From: Anaeroplasmataceae bacterium
Lineage (GTDB): Bacteria > Bacillota_I > Bacilli_A > Acholeplasmatales > Anaeroplasmataceae
Length of the DNA: 6,219 bases
Assembly: GCA_029050385.1 (NCBI GenBank)
Contig: JAIDMV010000374.1
Span: forward strand, 1-6,219
Direction: 5' to 3'
In this document: positions 1 to 6,219 of the stretch, piece after piece
Layout of the letters: every line of letters begins with the position of its first letter
How positions within the stretch are numbered: position 1 is the stretch's first letter
Position numbers and translations under genes: made by a program
The notes under the pieces: model-generated
What the model was told of the DNA's origin: nothing
The model's database searches: none
What the model saw: the letters and a program-made list of their open reading frames with translations, nothing else

Positions 1-104
1 TCATGAAAATCTTTATAAAAACTATATCCTGAACAGCTAGTCATAGCCAATACCATTACAAAAAGAATTGACATTACGCTAATTGCTTTAATAAACTTTT
101 TCAT
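1..104 (-). CDS. Lipoprotein, N-terminal fragment cut by window edge
   Basis: Only the first 34 codons are visible. They form a type II (lipoprotein) signal peptide: a basic start (MKKFIK), a hydrophobic core at about residues 7-21, and a lipobox ending in Met-Thr-Ser-Cys with Cys at residue 24. Met at the -3 position of the lipobox is less usual than Leu. The mature protein begins Cys-Ser-Gly-Tyr and should be lipid-anchored on the outer face of the membrane. The ATG start is supported by GGAGGC at 111-116 with a 6-nt spacer. The gene has its own promoter at 139-167, so it can be expressed apart from the operon upstream. Next to a rhamnogalacturonan-lyase-like gene, a sugar ABC transporter substrate-binding protein is an obvious guess, but nothing visible beyond the signal peptide tests it. 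Confidence 0.8.
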   Translation of the reverse strand, partial: MKKFIKAISVMSILFVMVLAMTSCSGYSFYKDFH

Positions 105-138
105 TTGTAAGCCTCCAAAATAAAATACTCTAGAAAAT

Positions 139-167
139 ATTATAACTTAAAAGATACATTTTATCAA
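139..167 (-). promoter_or_regulatory. Sigma-A promoter for the lipoprotein gene
   Basis: On the minus strand there is a -35 box TTGATA (162-167), a spacer of exactly 17 nt, and a perfect -10 box TATAAT (139-144). Transcription would begin near position 132, giving a leader of about 28 nt that carries the GGAGGC ribosome binding site. A TCTAGA palindrome (129-134) sits at the predicted start and could be part of an operator, but its flanks are only partly symmetrical. Confidence 0.8.
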
Positions 168-235
168 TGTTTTTTTATTAGCTTATAACAAAATTCCAGT
201 TTTCTTATTCAAAAAATGCACAGATTCAAAATGAA

Positions 236-2200
236 TTAATCCTCATCATATTCTTTAGGAAGTAAAAACTCTCCACGATAATTTGAAAAGCCATCATCTG
301 TATATTTTATAAAATGAGTAGGAGCGGTATTTTTTTGTGCCTTATAAATCCACATTTCTTTACTATCAAAGCAAAGAATCTCATCTATTCCGTCACCATC
401 AATATCATAAACCTCTGCTGAAGTCATTGGATGACCATCATCAGGAAATGAAACCACCATATCCAAATTGCCATCTATTAATCCACCCTCTAAACTAGCA
501 TTTAATAAAGATAGAATATGATTTCCATCATAGTTTACTGGAGAAATCAGATTTCCATTAAAAGGTACTTCTCTTTGCTTTAAAAGCACACCATCGCTAT
601 TATAGATACAAATAATGCCATCGCTTCCCCAAAAGGCAGTAGCCATAATTTGAAGGCCCTCCTCTTCCTTCAAATATTTAGCCACACTAATTCTTTGAGC
701 ATGCCCTATTTCATTGTGCTTATAGATACTCCCGTCTAAAGATACAATGTTCATCCCCTCATTTCCAGAAGCTAAAATAAGTCGCTTTGGTTCTCCTTGT
801 TTTAAGCGAGCATAAATAATCTCATCCGTGTGATCGCTATTCATTGGTAAAGAGAAAAGCATTGTTCCGTCATGGTCAATTAAATCATATCCTACAAACA
901 TCTCATCCTTACCATCCTGATCAAAATCAGCAATGTAAGGAAAATGTCCTGTATTTTTATGGTGATATCTCCACATCAATTCTAAATTCATATTGTAAGC
1001 CCAAACGTTTTGATAGCGGTCTTTCAATATGAAATCTCCCTTATATCCCAAGCCTTCAAAATCAGCAACACGAATGGCATCTACATTTAGCCTATAATAA
1101 GGTTCATTAGAAACATTCGGATCTCCTTCTATTATAGGTGTAGGCATTTCTTTAAGAATTTCACCTGTGAGCAAATCACAAATATAAACCATAAAATCCA
1201 TAGAGTATATTACTTCAAACTTACCATCCCCGTTGATATCCGCAATTTGAAAAGGTAAATCACAAGAAATTAAAGTATTATCCTTAGAAGGATTCGCTTC
1301 TCCTTTTTGCCATAAGACATTACCATTATAATCAAAACAGGTCAAACAAGAAAGTCTTGCAAAAGAATCCCGTATCATTCTTTTTTGATGCTGCGCTAAC
1401 AAAAATAAAGGTTTCCCATGAACCATACGAACTCTCAATTGTCTTCCACTACCAAAATTCTTTAAATCAATTTTATGGATACATTTTAAATCTGGATAAG
1501 TTTTCTTCTTTTCTAAAAGCCGTTCCTTCTCTTTTTGTTCTAGCAATTTATGCTTCTCATAATTATCCTCTGTCATCTGAATAAAAATGTCACTATAACG
1601 ACATGCACTTTTTGCTACTAATCCAAATCTCAATCCTTCATGCAAAACACAATTTTCTTCAAAAATAAGTTCATCATCTACATAGACTTTAGTTTTATTA
1701 GAAATAAGAAGCTTGAAATGATAAGTTTTTAAATCATCAATAATAAATTCTTTTTTGGCATATTCTATAAACGTTTCTTCATTCCGATGGTAAAAAACAA
1801 TTTCATTTTTCTTAATCCCAATAAAATCATAGACGCGGGAGGTTAGATAATTCCAAGCAATACCACAATAATTTTTTACTTCAAACAAGCGTAAATCAAA
1901 TTCTAAAGTAAAACCTGCATAAAGTCTTTGCCTATGCACCAAGCAACAAAATACATTTTCAAATGCTCCTTTAGACTGATGCCCTCGGTTTTGTTCCATA
2001 TATCTCTTTTTCCCATCTGAGGTCACTAGCCAACTCCCATCTAAGCTTCGCCATTGATGCAAACAAATCGGATCATACCAATTACCATAGTTTCCTTCTT
2101 GTTTGATATAGTGATATTCTCCTAAAGCAGTATGTCCTCTATCATAGGGAAATTCATTAAGTTCTAAATCAGTAAAGTTCTCATAAACTACTGTTTTCAC
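236..2200 (-). CDS. Cytoplasmic rhamnogalacturonan lyase family 11-like protein with FG-GAP propeller and N-terminal beta-sandwich
   Basis: 654 residues from a GTG start. The start is chosen because GGAGG lies 7 nt upstream and the GTG overlaps the preceding stop as GTGA; earlier in-frame codons lie inside the upstream gene without such a site. Residues about 85-210 look like a concanavalin/LamG-type beta-sandwich, followed by a charged Lys/Glu helix (about 214-234). From about 240 to 620 there is a propeller with calcium-binding-type loops DINGDGKFE (321-329), DFDQDGKDE (425-433) and DIDGDGIDE (599-607). It also carries KDRY (393-396), GHFPYIAD (418-425), LIDHDGT (440-446) and DHTDE (456-460), a signature I associate with family PL11-like rhamnogalacturonan lyases. 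No signal peptide or membrane segment is present, so it should act in the cytoplasm, perhaps on imported pectin oligosaccharides. Lyase activity is inferred. The propeller seems shorter than in secreted PL11 enzymes, so a non-catalytic sugar-binding role is possible. Confidence 0.75.
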   Translation of the reverse strand: MKTVVYENFTDLELNEFPYDRGHTALGEYHYIKQEGNYGNWYDPICLHQWRSLDGSWLVTSDGKKRYMEQNRGHQSKGAFENVFCCLVHRQRLYAGFTLEFDLRLFEVKNYCGIAWNYLTSRVYDFIGIKKNEIVFYHRNEETFIEYAKKEFIIDDLKTYHFKLLISNKTKVYVDDELIFEENCVLHEGLRFGLVAKSACRYSDIFIQMTEDNYEKHKLLEQKEKERLLEKKKTYPDLKCIHKIDLKNFGSGRQLRVRMVHGKPLFLLAQHQKRMIRDSFARLSCLTCFDYNGNVLWQKGEANPSKDNTLISCDLPFQIADINGDGKFEVIYSMDFMVYICDLLTGEILKEMPTPIIEGDPNVSNEPYYRLNVDAIRVADFEGLGYKGDFILKDRYQNVWAYNMNLELMWRYHHKNTGHFPYIADFDQDGKDEMFVGYDLIDHDGTMLFSLPMNSDHTDEIIYARLKQGEPKRLILASGNEGMNIVSLDGSIYKHNEIGHAQRISVAKYLKEEEGLQIMATAFWGSDGIICIYNSDGVLLKQREVPFNGNLISPVNYDGNHILSLLNASLEGGLIDGNLDMVVSFPDDGHPMTSAEVYDIDGDGIDEILCFDSKEMWIYKAQKNTAPTHFIKYTDDGFSNYRGEFLLPKEYDED

Positions 2201-2841
2201 TTTACATCCTCCAAAAGCTCTACTAAAGCATAAATGTTTGGTAAAATACGAACACCACCTTGATTTAAAACATTCGTAGATTGATGTCCACAGGAAACAA
2301 GCATACACTTTGCCCCCATAGCCTTTGCAACTTCTAAATCATGCAAAGTGTCCCCAACAAATAAAATATCTTCTCCTTTGATATGCTTCTCTTCCATAAA
2401 CTTTAACGCTATGCCTACTTTAGATGCAGCATGAATATTATCTATCCCTAAAATGGCATCAAAGTAAGAAACAATACCAAAACTTTCACATTGTTCTAAT
2501 AAATTGTTTTTTTCACTTGCAGAAAGAATAACTAAATGATACCCTTTCTCTTTTAACTTTTGAAAGGCTTCAACACTATTGGGAAATAGTCCACATTGTA
2601 AGGATAATGGCTGATAAGCAGCAATAAATTTGTCTGCTAAGGATTCAAAAGATTCTATAGAAAAATCTACTCCTGCAAGCTCATAATATTTTTTAACAGG
2701 AAATGTAAAAATATCCTTATACTGCTCCTTCGTAACTAATTTTTTGTTTTGATTTCTTAGAATATCATTTAAAAGTTCTAAGCATAAATCAACATCATCT
2801 ATAATTGTTCCATTAAAATCTAAAAAAATATACTTACTCAT
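2197..2841 (-). CDS. HAD-superfamily hydrolase, phosphoglycolate phosphatase-like (subfamily I)
   Basis: 214 residues from the ATG at 2841. A GTG at 2850 (217 residues, preceded by AAAGGA) is an equally readable alternative; positions here count from that GTG. Motif I is DFNGT (11-15), motif II the Ser of VILSAS (107-112), motif III Lys144, and motif IV GDTLHD (166-171). An alpha-helical C1 cap would lie between about residues 18 and 88. The usual motif I is DxDGT; here the second Asp, normally the general acid/base, is Asn. The nucleophile Asp11 and the other motifs are intact, so either activity is altered or this belongs to a DFNGT subgroup with its own chemistry. It overlaps the regulator upstream by 8 nt and the lyase-like gene downstream by 4 nt, so all three are probably co-translated. 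The substrate is unknown; a sugar phosphate would fit the neighbours. Confidence 0.85.
   Translation of the reverse strand: MSKYIFLDFNGTIIDDVDLCLELLNDILRNQNKKLVTKEQYKDIFTFPVKKYYELAGVDFSIESFESLADKFIAAYQPLSLQCGLFPNSVEAFQKLKEKGYHLVILSASEKNNLLEQCESFGIVSYFDAILGIDNIHAASKVGIALKFMEEKHIKGEDILFVGDTLHDLEVAKAMGAKCMLVSCGHQSTNVLNQGGVRILPNIYALVELLEDVK
2208..2212 (-). promoter_or_regulatory. Ribosome binding site fixing the GTG start of the lyase-like gene
   Basis: GGAGG on the minus strand, 7 nt before the GTG at 2200. It lies inside the last codons of the HAD gene. This site, together with the GTGA start/stop overlap, places the start 36 codons inside the longest possible reading frame. Confidence 0.8.
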
Positions 2842-3775
2842 TTTCCTCACCTAAAATCCTTTTTGCCTCTTGCTCAATCTGTATTCTTAACCACTCGGGC
2901 TCTATCACCTTAGCCTTGCTACCAAAACCCAAAACAAAGCTTTGTATAATATTCTTATTCTGCATACTGCATTCTAAAATAGTTTTATGTTCATCTAATT
3001 TCGTTATTCTTTGATTTTTTCCATAAATACGTTCTGATATAACCGTATATAAATCTGTAAGTTCTAGCTTAATATCATAGTATTCTCCATTTTGTTTCAT
3101 ACCATATTGATCAATATAGTCAGAACTTTGATAGGTTCTTAAAATTGTAAATTTAAGAGGTAATACATGAAGGTTTTGAATACGATTCAATTTGAAATAT
3201 CCAAACTCATTTACTGTCTCATTCCAAGCAAGTACTAGCCATGAACCATTAAACACAAACACTTGATATGGATGAATAATATGTGTACTTTCTTTATTTT
3301 TAGAAGATAGATACCTTATCTCACATTTCTTACGAGCAGAAATAGCCTCTGTAAATGCTGTATACCGTTTTAATAATTCTTCCTTTGCCATGGCAAGAGG
3401 ATATCTATCTATAATTTTTATGTCTGTACTAAAGGATTCCATATTCGTACTTAATACCTTTGATATTGTTTTTAGATACTCCTTGTATTCTAGATAATCT
3501 GCTTGTCGCTCTAAAAAAGCCACACTAGATTTTAATAAATCTACTTCTTTTTGGCTTAACTTAACAGCTGGTAAAAGACTATCTTTATTTAGATGATATC
3601 CACCATATACTCCACGAACAGATTCAATATCATAGCCACAGTTTTGTAGAGTTTTTATATATTCAATTACATTTCTTGGATTAATCTCCAATACTTCTGC
3701 TATCTCATTTTTGCTCATTATATTTTTAGCTGAAAGAAGCTGAAGTATCTCTATACAGAGCATTGTTTTGTTCAT
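2834..3775 (-). CDS. WYL-domain transcriptional regulator (HTH-WYL-WCX)
   Basis: 313 residues from the ATG at 3775, which has AAGGTGG 5 nt upstream; a GTG three codons earlier lacks a properly spaced site. Residues 1-62 form a winged helix-turn-helix of the HTH_11/DeoR-like type, with the recognition region at about 31-45 and a wing at GVYGGYHL (55-62). A helical linker spans about 70-160. The WYL domain covers about 165-210: the pattern HPYQVFVFNGSWLVLAW (168-184) aligns with the canonical W-Y-L strand, with Leu in place of Tyr, and is followed by KLNRIQNL (195-202). The C-terminal WCX domain is at about 232-308, including FGSKAKVIEPEWL. Proteins of this class bind DNA and sense small ligands or nucleic acids. 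As the first gene of the operon it probably regulates itself and the two genes after it. Confidence 0.88.
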   Translation of the reverse strand: MNKTMLCIEILQLLSAKNIMSKNEIAEVLEINPRNVIEYIKTLQNCGYDIESVRGVYGGYHLNKDSLLPAVKLSQKEVDLLKSSVAFLERQADYLEYKEYLKTISKVLSTNMESFSTDIKIIDRYPLAMAKEELLKRYTAFTEAISARKKCEIRYLSSKNKESTHIIHPYQVFVFNGSWLVLAWNETVNEFGYFKLNRIQNLHVLPLKFTILRTYQSSDYIDQYGMKQNGEYYDIKLELTDLYTVISERIYGKNQRITKLDEHKTILECSMQNKNIIQSFVLGFGSKAKVIEPEWLRIQIEQEAKRILGEENE

Positions 3776-3792
3776 GTTTACCACCTTCTATC

Positions 3793-3821
3793 ATTGTATC
3801 AAAAAACAACAATTTATTCAA
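3793..3821 (-). promoter_or_regulatory. Predicted promoter of the regulator-HAD-lyase operon
   Basis: On the minus strand there is a -35 box TTGAAT (3816-3821), a 17-nt spacer and a -10 box TACAAT (3793-3798). It lies just after the galU terminator, as expected for a new transcription unit. The predicted start, near 3786-3788, falls inside the AAGGTGG ribosome binding site, so the leader before ATG 3775 would be only about 12 nt. That is odd and lowers confidence in the exact start. Confidence 0.55.
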
Positions 3822-3837
3822 TTTCTTTCAAAAGAAA
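3822..3837. repeat. Inverted repeat abutting the -35 box, possible operator
   Basis: TTTCTTT and AAAGAAA form perfect 7-bp arms around a 2-bp centre (CA). The repeat directly touches the predicted -35 box (3816-3821) of the regulator operon and overlaps the U-tract of the galU terminator. It could be an operator for the WYL regulator, or simply the pyrimidine-rich terminator tail meeting a purine run by chance. Confidence 0.3.
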
Positions 3838-3862
3838 AAGAGAACAAATAAATTGTTCTCTT
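3830..3862 (-). terminator. Intrinsic terminator after galU
   Basis: On the minus strand the stem AAGAGAACAA (3862-3853) pairs perfectly over 10 bp with TTGTTCTCTT (3847-3838) around a 5-nt loop. A T-rich run (TTTTT C TTTT, 3839-3830) begins within the last pairs of the stem. It starts 12 nt after the galU stop codon and separates galU from the regulator operon. Confidence 0.9.
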
Positions 3863-3874
3863 CCCTATTCTTTG

Positions 3875-4744
3875 TTATTTATGCTTACTTAAGATATCTT
3901 TCATATCCTCTGCTAAATCACTACGTTTTAAAGAAAAATCTATTGTAGCATCTAAAAAGCCTTTCTTAGAGCCAATATCATATCTTCTACCATCAATAGC
4001 CAAAGAATATACTTTCTCTTTAGACATTAATCTTAATATAGAATCGGTCAATTGAATTTCTCCACCTGCACCTCTAGTTTGAGTTTTTAAATATTCAAAG
4101 ATGGCAGGAGTTAATACATATCTTCCACCAATAGCTAAATTAGATGGGGCAACCTCTTTTGCAGGTTTTTCAACGACGCTCTCTAATTCTACTAAGGCAT
4201 CATTAGAAGTAACTTTTGGCTTGCAAATTCCATATTTAGATACATCCTCATCTGGAACAACTAACGTTCCAAGAATAGAAGATCCTGTTTGGTTATAAGC
4301 ATTAACGAGTTGTTTAGTTGCAGGCTCTTTTCTACCTACATAAACGTCATCACCTAATAATAATGCAAATGGTTCACCATTAGCAAACTTTTCTGCACAT
4401 AATACTGCATGTCCTAAACCGAGTTGTTCTTCTTGATAAGTAAATTCTACATGAATTTGTTTAGGTAAAGCTTCTACAATCTCTAGTTCTTTTGTTTTAT
4501 TTTTTGACTTTAAAAAGTTTTCTAAAACTACATTATGTCCAAAATGTGTACGTATACATTCCTTTTCAGAATTGATAATGATTAGAACCTCTTCTATACC
4601 ACTTTCAATTGCTTCACGTACAATGTATTCAATTGTAGGTGTGTCGACAATTGGAAGCATTTCTTTAGGAACTGCCTTCGTAAATGGTAAAAAGCGTGTT
4701 CCAAATCCAGCTGCTGGTATAACTGCCTTTCTAATTGGTTTCAT
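3875..4744 (-). CDS. galU: UTP--glucose-1-phosphate uridylyltransferase
   Basis: 289 residues, the usual length for bacterial GalU. It makes UDP-glucose from UTP and glucose-1-phosphate in the cytoplasm, feeding cell-surface glycans, glycolipids and galactose metabolism. Visible motifs are the nucleotide-binding loop AAGFGTR (11-17) with KEMLP (27-31), the Q-LGLGHAV stretch (107-114), GDD (131-133), VEKP (191-194), GGEIQLTD (227-234) and YDIGSKKG (255-262). The ATG at 4744 gives the canonical beginning MKPIRKAVIPAAG and has AAGG 9 nt upstream. An ATG at 4750 would add two residues and overlap the previous stop by 4 nt, but leaves only 3 nt after the AAGG. The HFGHNVVLE stretch (68-76) differs from the HFD form I recall in other GalU proteins. 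It is the last gene of its unit, with a terminator right after it. Confidence 0.95.
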   Translation of the reverse strand: MKPIRKAVIPAAGFGTRFLPFTKAVPKEMLPIVDTPTIEYIVREAIESGIEEVLIIINSEKECIRTHFGHNVVLENFLKSKNKTKELEIVEALPKQIHVEFTYQEEQLGLGHAVLCAEKFANGEPFALLLGDDVYVGRKEPATKQLVNAYNQTGSSILGTLVVPDEDVSKYGICKPKVTSNDALVELESVVEKPAKEVAPSNLAIGGRYVLTPAIFEYLKTQTRGAGGEIQLTDSILRLMSKEKVYSLAIDGRRYDIGSKKGFLDATIDFSLKRSDLAEDMKDILSKHK

Positions 4745-4746
4745 TT

Positions 4747-6219
4747 TCATTCACCTTCTACTTTAGAATTTGTCTTTTTTGTTGTTGGTTTTTTAGTGGT
4801 TGTAGACTTAGATGAAGCTGCCTTTGTAGAAGCTGCTGGCTTCTTTGTCGTAGTCTTTTTTGAAGCAGTTTTGGCTGTAGTTTTCTTAGGAGTTGGCTTT
4901 ACCTCTTCTACTTTTTCTTCAGTTTTAACTTCTTCATCAGCTATAGTATTTCCCTCTTGAGTAGGTTCTACTACTAAATCTTGATTTTCTTTAGGAGTAG
5001 ATTCTTCATTAGATTCCTCAACTTTTGATTCTTCTACTACGGAACTATCTACCTCGTCATTTGATTCAACAGGTGTAGGCTGTTCTTCTTCCACTACAGG
5101 TGCAACAACTTCTCCAGCCGTAACAGTTTCTAATGACTCATCTGCAGATGTATCAGGTAATACTGTCTCTTCCGTCTTTATCTCTTTTATTGGCTTTCCC
5201 TTAGTTCTAGATACAGCTTTACCATTAACAATGATTTTAGAATCTCTTGAGTAATCCTTATAGTTTTCTCTTGAGAAAATTCTTTTGATTGCACTGAAAT
5301 GGAACAATAGTACATAGAATAATAAAATAACAAGAGCATATAAAGCAAGCATACCTACTGTTTGCCATACTAGTTTACTTGGTGTTACAACATTTCTTTC
5401 ATATCCAATAGTATATCCTGTGTTAGGACTTGCTTCTGCAAATTCTTTTTTCCAAGTATCAAACTCTTTACTCCAAGTATTATTTAACTCTTTTAACTTA
5501 CTAGAATCTCCTTCAGCTGCTAAATAGGAGCTAAGGTAGGTATTATACTTAGTAAAGATTTCTTCTACTTTAGAATCCTTATAAAAGTCTTGAGAAAAAT
5601 CCAAATTGGCATCTACACTATAGATTACATTTCCATCACAATCCTTAATGGAAAGCTTATGAATAGTACCATTCATTTCTTTTGCCATTTGATTAATCAT
5701 TGTTTCTGTAAATGTAATACGCATAAAGTTCCAATTTGCATTTGTATTGGTTACTTCTCTAGCATTATTTAATAATACTTCCTCTTTTGATTTAGGTTCC
5801 TTTACATAAACACTACTATTAATGTTTTCACTTACTACAAAATAATAATCATATGAAGAAGATCCTGCATCATTTGACGAAAACTCTATTGCTGTTTTGT
5901 TAAAACTAGATGTTCCGTCTGTTGCAGTATCAACAGAGAATTTAGCATTAAAAATATAAATGTAATATGCTTTTTCAAATTCTAAATATCTTGTAGAATT
6001 ATCTTCATCTCCATAAGTAACATCTGTTTGAGATGTTGCAGGATAAATCATCAAATCCAATTTATCTGAATTGTTATCGGCAATTGACTTTGTGTCAAAG
6101 CATCCTCCCCACACCATTGGAACTTTATAATATTCTTCTTTTTCAATTGCACTTTTAACTATACCCTCTAAATGATTCATTTGGTTAGAACTATATCCTA
6201 TGATGTATACTAATATACC
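4747..6219 (-). CDS. Membrane protein with extracytoplasmic domain and acidic/Lys-rich cytoplasmic tail, 5' end cut off
   Basis: I do not recognise the family. 490 residues are visible. The frame stays open to the window edge and reads GILVYIIGYSSNQ before the Met at 6180; that Met has no ribosome binding site, so it is internal and the gene starts outside the window. Numbering from the edge, residues 1-9 look like the end of a membrane segment. Residues about 14-280 are polar and aromatic-rich, probably outside the cell. Residues about 284-308 (VWQTVGMLALYALVILLFYV...) form a second membrane helix, followed by basic residues (HFSAIKRIFSR), so the C-terminus should be cytoplasmic. The tail is very acidic at about 350-443, then Lys/Thr/Ala/Pro-rich without acidic residues at about 444-485, resembling histone H1-like tails. 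Its stop lies against the galU start, so the two are probably co-transcribed and translationally coupled. A cell-envelope role is inferred only from that. Confidence 0.85.
   Translation of the reverse strand, partial: GILVYIIGYSSNQMNHLEGIVKSAIEKEEYYKVPMVWGGCFDTKSIADNNSDKLDLMIYPATSQTDVTYGDEDNSTRYLEFEKAYYIYIFNAKFSVDTATDGTSSFNKTAIEFSSNDAGSSSYDYYFVVSENINSSVYVKEPKSKEEVLLNNAREVTNTNANWNFMRITFTETMINQMAKEMNGTIHKLSIKDCDGNVIYSVDANLDFSQDFYKDSKVEEIFTKYNTYLSSYLAAEGDSSKLKELNNTWSKEFDTWKKEFAEASPNTGYTIGYERNVVTPSKLVWQTVGMLALYALVILLFYVLLFHFSAIKRIFSRENYKDYSRDSKIIVNGKAVSRTKGKPIKEIKTEETVLPDTSADESLETVTAGEVVAPVVEEEQPTPVESNDEVDSSVVEESKVEESNEESTPKENQDLVVEPTQEGNTIADEEVKTEEKVEEVKPTPKKTTAKTASKKTTTKKPAASTKAASSKSTTTKKPTTKKTNSKVEGE

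Noticed and set aside
123..142. Longer operator palindrome around TCTAGA.
   Set aside because: Only the central six bases and a few scattered flanking positions are symmetrical, which is what AT-rich sequence gives by chance.
208..231. Direct repeat ATTCAAAA at 208-215 and 224-231.
   Set aside because: Eight bases in very AT-rich DNA is within chance, and it lies outside the promoter.
211..236. Possible terminator after the lyase-like gene: 5-bp stem ATTCA/TGAAT with a 3-nt loop, then a run of six T on the minus strand.
   Set aside because: The stem is short and AU-rich, overlaps the stop codon, and the T-run begins 7 nt after the stem. It is too weak to call.
844..1584. Plus-strand open frames of 60-75 codons (844-1032, 1357-1584), and others at 3763, 4101, 4572 and 5590.
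   Set aside because: Most lie antisense to well-supported genes; the one at 3763 also crosses the terminator and promoter region. None has recognisable protein character.
2201..2308. Upstream extension of the lyase-like gene to an ATG at 2308.
   Set aside because: The extra 36 residues lie wholly inside the HAD gene, look like out-of-frame translation (Cys/Trp/Phe-rich) and lack a ribosome binding site. The GTG at 2200 has an excellent one.
4750..4890. Possible tandem nucleotide repeat encoding the Lys/Thr/Ala tail.
   Set aside because: The protein is low-complexity, but the codons vary and no fixed-length unit repeats at the DNA level.

Overview
The window comes from an AT-rich bacterium. 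It has typical sigma-A promoters (TTGATA-17-TATAAT), GGAGG-type ribosome binding sites, GTG starts and tightly overlapping genes, which together suggest a low-GC Bacillota. UGA ends at least two genes and Trp is encoded by UGG, so the standard bacterial code applies and Mycoplasma/Spiroplasma are excluded. An Erysipelotrichales-like or related gut Bacilli host is a guess that I cannot test here. All supported genes lie on the minus strand, so transcription runs from the high coordinates to the low ones. No RNA gene, CRISPR array, insertion sequence or phage feature was seen, and no intergenic stretch exceeds about 135 bases.

Right block (6219 to about 3830): a membrane protein truncated by the window edge is followed almost without a gap by galU (UTP--glucose-1-phosphate uridylyltransferase), and the pair ends in a clear intrinsic terminator. 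The membrane protein appears to have an N-terminal membrane segment at the window edge, an extracytoplasmic domain of roughly 270 residues, a second membrane segment, and a long cytoplasmic tail. The tail is first strongly acidic, then Lys/Thr/Ala-rich like a histone H1 tail.

Middle block (3821 to 236): a three-gene overlapping operon encodes a WYL-domain transcription regulator, a HAD-superfamily hydrolase with an unusual DFNGT motif I, and a 654-residue protein without a signal peptide. The last protein combines a concanavalin-like beta-sandwich with an FG-GAP-type propeller resembling rhamnogalacturonan lyase family 11. The 8-nt and 4-nt overlaps argue for translational coupling. The regulator may control its own operon, possibly in response to a sugar-derived signal; this is inference.

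Left edge (167 to 1): a textbook promoter precedes the first 34 codons of a lipoprotein cut off by the window. If it is a sugar-binding lipoprotein, the middle block would be part of a carbohydrate uptake and breakdown locus, but the visible residues do not show that.

The points most worth a second look are the regulator-HAD-lyase-like operon, the HAD motif change, the charge-segregated membrane protein coupled to galU, and the inverted repeat abutting the regulator's promoter.
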